64,000 nucleotides of DNA from Bacteroidia bacterium (GTDB lineage Bacteria > Bacteroidota > Bacteroidia > Cytophagales > Flammeovirgaceae). Shown in pieces: positions 59,156-64,000 of this stretch. The position numbers were made by a program, and so were the translations under genes. Where the stretch lies: positions 1 to 64,000 of the forward strand of contig JAUIAB010000005.1 of NCBI GenBank assembly GCA_030425505.1, given 5' to 3'. Each line of letters begins with the position of its first letter. Position 1 is the stretch's first letter. The notes beneath the pieces are model-generated. The model did no database searches and had not been told where the DNA came from. It saw only the letters and a list, made by a program, of their open reading frames with translations.

Positions 59156-61021
59156 TTACTTTTCTATATGTACCATCAAAATAGAAATGTCTGAAGGGTT
59201 TATGCCACTTATTCTCGATGCTTGACCCAATGTAGTAGGCTTCACCTTCAGAAGCTTTTCTCTAGCTTCATTAGATAATGCTGCAATCTTACAGAAATCT
59301 ATTTTCTCTGGTATTTTTTTATTCTCTAATTGATTTAGCTTTTCTGCTAATTTTTCTTCTTTTTCAAGATAGTTATCGTACTTAACTAAAATTTCTGCTT
59401 GCTCTCTGACTTTTTCACCATATTGATTTAATTTTTCTGAAAAATCAGCCTTTATATTTATTAAATCTTCTACAGATATATTTGGTCTCTTTATTATTTG
59501 CTCTGCTTTTATTTTCTGCGTTAGCAAAGCAGATTCTTTAGCAGCCAGAAGTGTATTTATTTCTTCTGGGACTATACTTATAGATTTTAAATACTTTTTC
59601 AGCCCTTCTGTTTCTTTTTGCTTTTTTTGAACATTTTTCAACCTTTCTATATCTGCCAAGCCTAACTTTTCTCCTATTGGTGTTAAGCGAACATCTGCAT
59701 TATCTTGCCGAAGTAATATCCTATATTCTGCCCTGGAAGTGAACATTCTATATGGTTCATCTGTTCCTTTGCTGATTAGATCATCTATCAAAACTCCTAT
59801 ATACGCTTCAGACCTTTTGAGTATCAGAGGCTCTTCTTCCTTAACTCTATTATGCGCATTTATTCCAGCCAATAAACCTTGGCAAGCAGCTTCTTCATAA
59901 CCTGTTGTGCCATTTATTTGCCCTGCAAAGTATAAGTTTTCTACTTTTTTTGTCTCCAATGTCAGTTTTAACTGCATTGGGGGAAAATAATCATACTCTA
60001 TTGCGTAGCCTGGTCGGAACATTTTTGCTTTTTCAAAACCAGGGATTTTTTTCAGAGCCTTTAGCTGAACTTCTTCTGGCAAAGACGTAGAAAAGCCATT
60101 GACATAAATTTCTACTGTATTCCACCCTTCTGGCTCCACAAATATTTGGTGACGGTCTCTTTCCGCAAAACGATCAATTTTATCTTCAATGGATGGACAA
60201 TACCTTGGCCCTATTCCTCTAATTCTACCATTAAACATTGGAGACTGATCAAAACCAGTTTTTAATAAATCATGCACTTCAGGGTTTGTATAGGTAATAA
60301 AACAGCTTTTTTGTTCATCCAGTGGCTTTGTTTCCTCACTAAAAGAGAATTTTTCTGGCTTTTCATCTCCTTTTTGCTCCTGTATAGCTGCATAATCCAA
60401 ACTTCTTCCATCTACACGTGGTGGCGTTCCCGTTTTCATTCTCCCAGACTCAAACCCTAGTGAAACAAGCTGTTCTGTTAATCCTGTAGCTGCTTTTTCT
60501 CCTGTCCTACCTCCTCCAAATTGCTTTTCCCCTATATGAATAATCCCATTGAGAAATGTTCCGTTCGTCAAAACAACTGCTTTGCTTCTAAACTCTATTC
60601 CCAAACCAGTTTTGACTCCAGCTATTCTACCTTTTTCAACTACTATCTCTTTCACCATCTCCTGCCAAAAATCCACATTTTGCGTTTTTTCTAAAGCAAG
60701 CCGCCACTCTCTTGAAAAAAGCATTCGATCATTTTGTGTTCTTGGACTCCACATTGCAGGACCTTTTGATCTATTAAGCATCCTAAATTGTATCATAGAT
60801 TTATCAGAAATAACACCTGATAAACCCCCAAGAGCATCAATTTCTCTAACTATTTGACCTTTAGCTACTCCTCCCATTGCTGGATTACAACTCATTTGTC
60901 CTATTGTTTCCATATTCATGGTAACCAACAAAACCTTTGAGCCCATTTTTGCCGCTGCATGTGCTGCTTCACAGCCTGCATGTCCTGCCCCAACAACTAT
61001 TATATCGTATGTATCTCGCAT
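59156..61021 (-). CDS. mnmG: tRNA uridine-5-carboxymethylaminomethyl modification enzyme MnmG (GidA)
   Basis: 621 residues, full length. The FAD motif [10 protein letters not shown] (11-20), [46 protein letters not shown] and [17 protein letters not shown] are characteristic; the C-terminal helical domain binds MnmE ([17 protein letters not shown]). With MnmE it modifies U34 of several tRNAs. It is in a minus-strand run downstream of ybeY and upstream of the Ig-like lipoprotein gene. A parS-like site lies about 20 bases upstream of its ATG. Confidence 0.96.
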   Translation of the reverse strand: MRDTYDIIVVGAGHAGCEAAHAAAKMGSKVLLVTMNMETIGQMSCNPAMGGVAKGQIVREIDALGGLSGVISDKSMIQFRMLNRSKGPAMWSPRTQNDRMLFSREWRLALEKTQNVDFWQEMVKEIVVEKGRIAGVKTGLGIEFRSKAVVLTNGTFLNGIIHIGEKQFGGGRTGEKAATGLTEQLVSLGFESGRMKTGTPPRVDGRSLDYAAIQEQKGDEKPEKFSFSEETKPLDEQKSCFITYTNPEVHDLLKTGFDQSPMFNGRIRGIGPRYCPSIEDKIDRFAERDRHQIFVEPEGWNTVEIYVNGFSTSLPEEVQLKALKKIPGFEKAKMFRPGYAIEYDYFPPMQLKLTLETKKVENLYFAGQINGTTGYEEAACQGLLAGINAHNRVKEEEPLILKRSEAYIGVLIDDLISKGTDEPYRMFTSRAEYRILLRQDNADVRLTPIGEKLGLADIERLKNVQKKQKETEGLKKYLKSISIVPEEINTLLAAKESALLTQKIKAEQIIKRPNISVEDLINIKADFSEKLNQYGEKVREQAEILVKYDNYLEKEEKLAEKLNQLENKKIPEKIDFCKIAALSNEAREKLLKVKPTTLGQASRISGINPSDISILMVHIEK

Positions 61022-61042
61022 TTCATCTCATATCTTACAAAA

Positions 61043-61058
61043 TGTTCCACGTGGAACA
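61043..61058. promoter_or_regulatory. parS-like centromere site
   Basis: TGTTCCACGTGGAACA is a perfect 16-base palindrome and matches the parS consensus TGTTNCACGTGNAACA bound by ParB. It lies in the ybeY-mnmG gap. It is the only such site seen in the window. Confidence 0.75.
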
Positions 61059-61083
61059 TTATCTTTTTTCAAACTCTACAAAG

Positions 61084-61525
61084 TTAATAAGGATTAAATC
61101 CAATTTGTTTAAGTGACTGGTTTTCTTTTTCACGCATAATTCTTTTTTGAGCCTCTTCCCTATCATCAAAACCAACTAAATGTAAAATTCCGTGTATAAT
61201 GACTCGATGCAACTCCTGATCTAATGGGTTTTTATTTGCTAGAGCATTATCATTTACTCTTTCAACACTAATGAAAATATCTGACTCTAAACACTCAGAG
61301 TCATCTTCAGAATTATTAAAAGTTATAATATCAGTGAAGTAATTGTGATTAAGGTATTTCTTGTTAACTTCTAATAAGTAACTATCGTCACAAAAAATGT
61401 AGTTGATTTGATATTGCTGGATTTTATTATCGGATAAGTTTTGAGCTATCCAGACTTTTATTTTGTTTTCCTCCTCTTCTTTTAAAGAGAATTTTTCAGT
61501 TTCATAAAAAAAAAACTTCTTGCAT
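61084..61525 (-). CDS. ybeY: Endoribonuclease YbeY, with a frameshift in a poly-T tract after the start
   Basis: About 146 residues if one base is skipped. From 61505 downward the frame reads YETEKFSLKEEEENKI..., then NYFTDIITFN, SDIFISVERV and the metal site HRVIIHGILHLVGFDDRE near the C-terminus, ending at 61084. This is YbeY, a single-strand RNase for 16S rRNA 3'-end maturation and ribosome quality control. The third ligand is Asp rather than His. That frame has no ATG, GTG or TTG upstream. An ATG at 61525 (MQEVFF) lies in another frame and joins it if the ten-T run (61506-61515) is read as nine. It is five bases downstream of the RsbW-like gene. Confidence 0.85.
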
Positions 61526-61530
61526 TACTA

Positions 61531-61953
61531 CTAAATGTAAAAGGTGATCTCTACTTTATTTCCAGGTTCATAGTATTTAACTTCATCAGCCAAATGCTTC
61601 ATTAAGAAGACTCCCCTTCCTCCTAGTTTATCAATATTCTCTGGAGCAGTTGGATCAGGCAATTCTTCATATTCGAAGCCCTCGCCTTCATCTTCGATAG
61701 TAAATGAAATTTCATGATCCTTGATATCAATACCAATAGTCACGTCTTTCGTTTTATCTTCTTTGTTTCCATGAACTATAGCATTATTAACACACTCTGT
61801 TAATGCTACCAAAATGTTACCATACACATCATCATCAAGATCGTATTTTTCCTTTGTTTGATCTATATAGTTTTCAACTATTCTGCCGTTCTCCATTAAC
61901 GACGGTATTTTTATCGTTATGGATTCTGTAGAAGTTATTTTATCTGCTGACAC
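61531..61953 (-). CDS. RsbW-like anti-sigma factor kinase (HATPase)
   Basis: 140 residues, a single GHKL ATPase domain. The N box is ECVNNAIVHGN (53-63), the G1 box DEGEGF (88-93) and the G2 box GGRGVFLM (111-118). Proteins of this kind are serine kinases in partner-switching systems, phosphorylating an STAS protein and binding a sigma factor. A SpoIIE-type phosphatase, the counter-enzyme, is encoded about 9 kb away, but no STAS gene or sigma factor is in the window. Start is GTG at 61953, overlapping the upstream coiled-coil gene by 14 bases. Confidence 0.9.
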   Translation of the reverse strand: MSADKITSTESITIKIPSLMENGRIVENYIDQTKEKYDLDDDVYGNILVALTECVNNAIVHGNKEDKTKDVTIGIDIKDHEISFTIEDEGEGFEYEELPDPTAPENIDKLGGRGVFLMKHLADEVKYYEPGNKVEITFYI

Positions 61954-64000
61954 GATTAAAATATTCGTTTACTTTACTTTTATAATATGGATTCAAAGAA
62001 ACAGGAATTTTTTGTAAAATTTCAACTTGCTGCTTCTTTTTTCTAATATAATCAGAAAATTCATTAGGAACTTGATCTGCATAACTTTTCTCTTCAGCTG
62101 CTTTTGCTTCTCTTTTATTTTCTTCTCCTCTCTTCTGAGATGCTTTTTCTGCCTCAAGCATTCTTGTTATTATTTTTTGCTGTCGATTAATAGTCTCTTG
62201 GGTTATATTCTTATTTAATAGTTCTTCTTCTGTCTTTTTCATCTCTTCTATCATTTCCTGATAGTTATTTTTTTGACCCTTCCCTTTCATTGATTGATTT
62301 TCTCCAGCTTCTTCTTCCATCGCTTTTCGTATCATTTCCTGCTCAGCTGCCATTTTAGCTATTTCTTTGGTCATCTGAGGCATACCTTTTCCTGATTTCT
62401 TCATTTGCTCCAATTTTTCTCTTAACTGCTTTTGCATATCACTCAACTTTGGCATAGAAGCATTATTATTCGGCTTTTTCTTCCCTGAAGCACTACTAGA
62501 GCTATTCATTTCTTGCTGCATCTGATCTAAAATATCGCTTATCATAATTGCCAGGTTATTCATAGATGTCATAGCAAATTGCTGTTTAACAGATGCAAGG
62601 CTTGGTTTTTTTTCTTTTGTTAACTCAATTCCCTCAGCTAAATACTCGTTCAGTTTAGTTGATTCTTTTGTTACAAAAGACTGTATTTGAAAAATATCTT
62701 TTGATAAAGAAAAAAGAGTATCTTCAATAGCTTTTGCTTTATCGACCATTTGTAGCTGCTTTTTACTTAAATCAATGTATTCAGGATCTCTAACTCTTAT
62801 GTTTTTAAAACCTTTTAATATATCTTCTTGCTCATAGGAGATTTCGATGAGTCTTTCTAACGTTTTACGTAAAGCCAAATGATCTATCTCTAAGCTTTGC
62901 TGTTGCATTTGCATTAGCTGGTCTTGAAGCTTTTGAGACATTTTCTTCATTTTTTTCTGAGACTCTTCTTGTTTTCCAAGAGTTGGTTCTTTTTTTTCTT
63001 TATTAATTTCATTTATTGCTTCCTCCTGAAGCTTTTGCAATTCTTTAAATTCTTCATCCAAATCTTTAGTTTGAAAGTTTGTATTTGATTCTTTTACCAT
63101 CTCATCAAGGCTTTTAAGCTCTTCTTTCATCTTATTTACACTCTCCGAGATATCTTTTTGCTCCTCTCCTATTTTATCCATTTTGTCTTTTGAAGCCCCT
63201 TCCGTTTTCTCTTTCAGCTTTTCTTGCTTTTCAGATAAATCTTCCAATTTTGATGCTATCTTGTTTGCTTTAGCCTCTATCTTTAACTTTTTAAATAGGT
63301 TTAATGCTCTATCCAGTTCTTTTTCTATAGATTCTTGCTTTTTAGTAAGTTTTTGAAGCGTTTCCTGTAATTGATTATTAACGACATTTTCCTGCAATAG
63401 TTTTTCTAATTCTTCATAAAGTTTTTTTGTCTCTTCATCCAGCAGCTCCTCCATCATTTTTTGTAACTCTTTTGCTTTTTCAGCTATTTTCTTATCCCCT
63501 TCGCTATCTAGTTTTTCTGCTTGCTTTCTAAATATCTCTTGTTCTGTTCTAAGAGAATCTATTTTATTAATGAGTTTTTTATTTTCTTTTTCTATCTCCT
63601 CAATTTCTTTTTTATTCTGCCAGGATAGCTTTCTTTTTCCTTTTATCTTATCACTTAAGTTCTTGAGTTTATCCGAAATATTCTTTGCCTCCTCATAGCT
63701 TTCCTTCAAAGCATTTTCAGTTTTATTCGTCGTTTTCTCCAGTTTTTCCTGTCTCTCTTCCTTTGATGGGAATTTCCATTTATAAACCTGCGTTTTTACC
63801 TTTTTAAAACCATTAATTTGATCGTTGTCCCAAAGTTCTAAATAATATTCAATCTCTTGATTTTCAGATAATTGTAAAGTAATTAATGGCAATTCTTCTA
63901 AAAAACTTTGAGCATTGCTTGACCGATCAAAAGGCAATTTTAGTGTTTTAAATTTATTGGTTTTTTCCTCGCCATTTATTCGGTATTTCAAATAAAATTT
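61940..64000 (-). CDS. C-terminal part of a DUF4175-like coiled-coil protein (runs off the window)
   Basis: The frame is open through the window edge, so the true start lies beyond 64000; the first possible codon inside is a TTG at 63991 and is not likely to be real. 683 or more residues are visible. After a short beta-type stretch (LPLITLQLSENQEIEYYLELWDN) comes a very long charged coiled coil, rich in Lys, Glu and Gln (about 90-640). A methionine/glutamine-rich section occurs at about 360-370 (DQLMQMQQQSLE), and the end is YKSKVNEYFNRVSR. This matches the C-terminal part of DUF4175-type envelope proteins, whose N-terminus carries transmembrane helices. The RsbW-like gene overlaps its end. 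Confidence 0.7.
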   Translation of the reverse strand, partial: KFYLKYRINGEEKTNKFKTLKLPFDRSSNAQSFLEELPLITLQLSENQEIEYYLELWDNDQINGFKKVKTQVYKWKFPSKEERQEKLEKTTNKTENALKESYEEAKNISDKLKNLSDKIKGKRKLSWQNKKEIEEIEKENKKLINKIDSLRTEQEIFRKQAEKLDSEGDKKIAEKAKELQKMMEELLDEETKKLYEELEKLLQENVVNNQLQETLQKLTKKQESIEKELDRALNLFKKLKIEAKANKIASKLEDLSEKQEKLKEKTEGASKDKMDKIGEEQKDISESVNKMKEELKSLDEMVKESNTNFQTKDLDEEFKELQKLQEEAINEINKEKKEPTLGKQEESQKKMKKMSQKLQDQLMQMQQQSLEIDHLALRKTLERLIEISYEQEDILKGFKNIRVRDPEYIDLSKKQLQMVDKAKAIEDTLFSLSKDIFQIQSFVTKESTKLNEYLAEGIELTKEKKPSLASVKQQFAMTSMNNLAIMISDILDQMQQEMNSSSSASGKKKPNNNASMPKLSDMQKQLREKLEQMKKSGKGMPQMTKEIAKMAAEQEMIRKAMEEEAGENQSMKGKGQKNNYQEMIEEMKKTEEELLNKNITQETINRQQKIITRMLEAEKASQKRGEENKREAKAAEEKSYADQVPNEFSDYIRKKKQQVEILQKIPVSLNPYYKSKVNEYFNRVSR

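Overview
The window is AT-rich, gene-dense bacterial chromosome. The content points to a Bacteroidota member of the Cytophagales/Cytophagia type, probably marine. Pointers are two proteins with C-terminal type IX secretion (T9SS) sorting domains, many lipoproteins of Bacteroidota style, promoter-like elements matching the Bacteroidota -7 box TAnnTTTG, an Na+-pumping NADH:quinone reductase (nqr) cluster, a propeller/Y_Y_Y sensor, and a YbeY whose third metal ligand is not His. I place it no more finely than that. No rRNA, tRNA, CRISPR array or insertion sequence was found.

Layout: 0.2-16 kb is mostly cell-envelope and secreted proteins (BNR/T9SS protein, HI0933 flavoprotein, DUF6265 protein, a large alpha-2-macroglobulin lipoprotein, a di-heme cytochrome c peroxidase, a second T9SS protein). 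16-30 kb holds a PASTA protein, the malic enzyme-phosphotransacetylase fusion, a small secreted protein with a TPR-CHAT peptidase, rsmI, an orphan moxR, penicillin-binding protein 2, ychF and a CNNM/CorC membrane protein. 30-35 kb is nqrABCDE on the minus strand, with nqrF absent. 35-43 kb holds a lone sufB, pyrG, a large PAS/GAF receptor without an output domain, a lipoprotein and a DUF5684 membrane protein. 43-49 kb has a gene remnant, an OmpA/TPR lipoprotein, a GC-richer patch with possible RNA structure, groES-groEL and an uncharacterised protein. 49-57 kb holds a propeller-SpoIIE phosphatase coupled to an ABC ATPase, UDP-glucuronate decarboxylase, a TlpA-like lipoprotein, a lipid kinase and an App1-type phosphatase.

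57-64 kb is a minus-strand run that reads like one operon: a DUF4175-type coiled-coil protein (cut by the window edge), an RsbW-like kinase, ybeY, mnmG, an Ig-like lipoprotein, a 49-residue Pmp3/YqaE protein and App1. ybeY is only readable if one base is skipped in a ten-T tract just after its start codon. A perfect parS-like palindrome lies between ybeY and mnmG, suggesting that this part of the chromosome lies near the origin.

Most promising for follow-up are the ybeY homopolymer frameshift, the parS-like site, the small secreted protein paired with the CHAT peptidase, the convergent lipid kinase/phosphatidate phosphatase pair, the incomplete nqr and suf loci, and the possible structured RNA upstream of groES.
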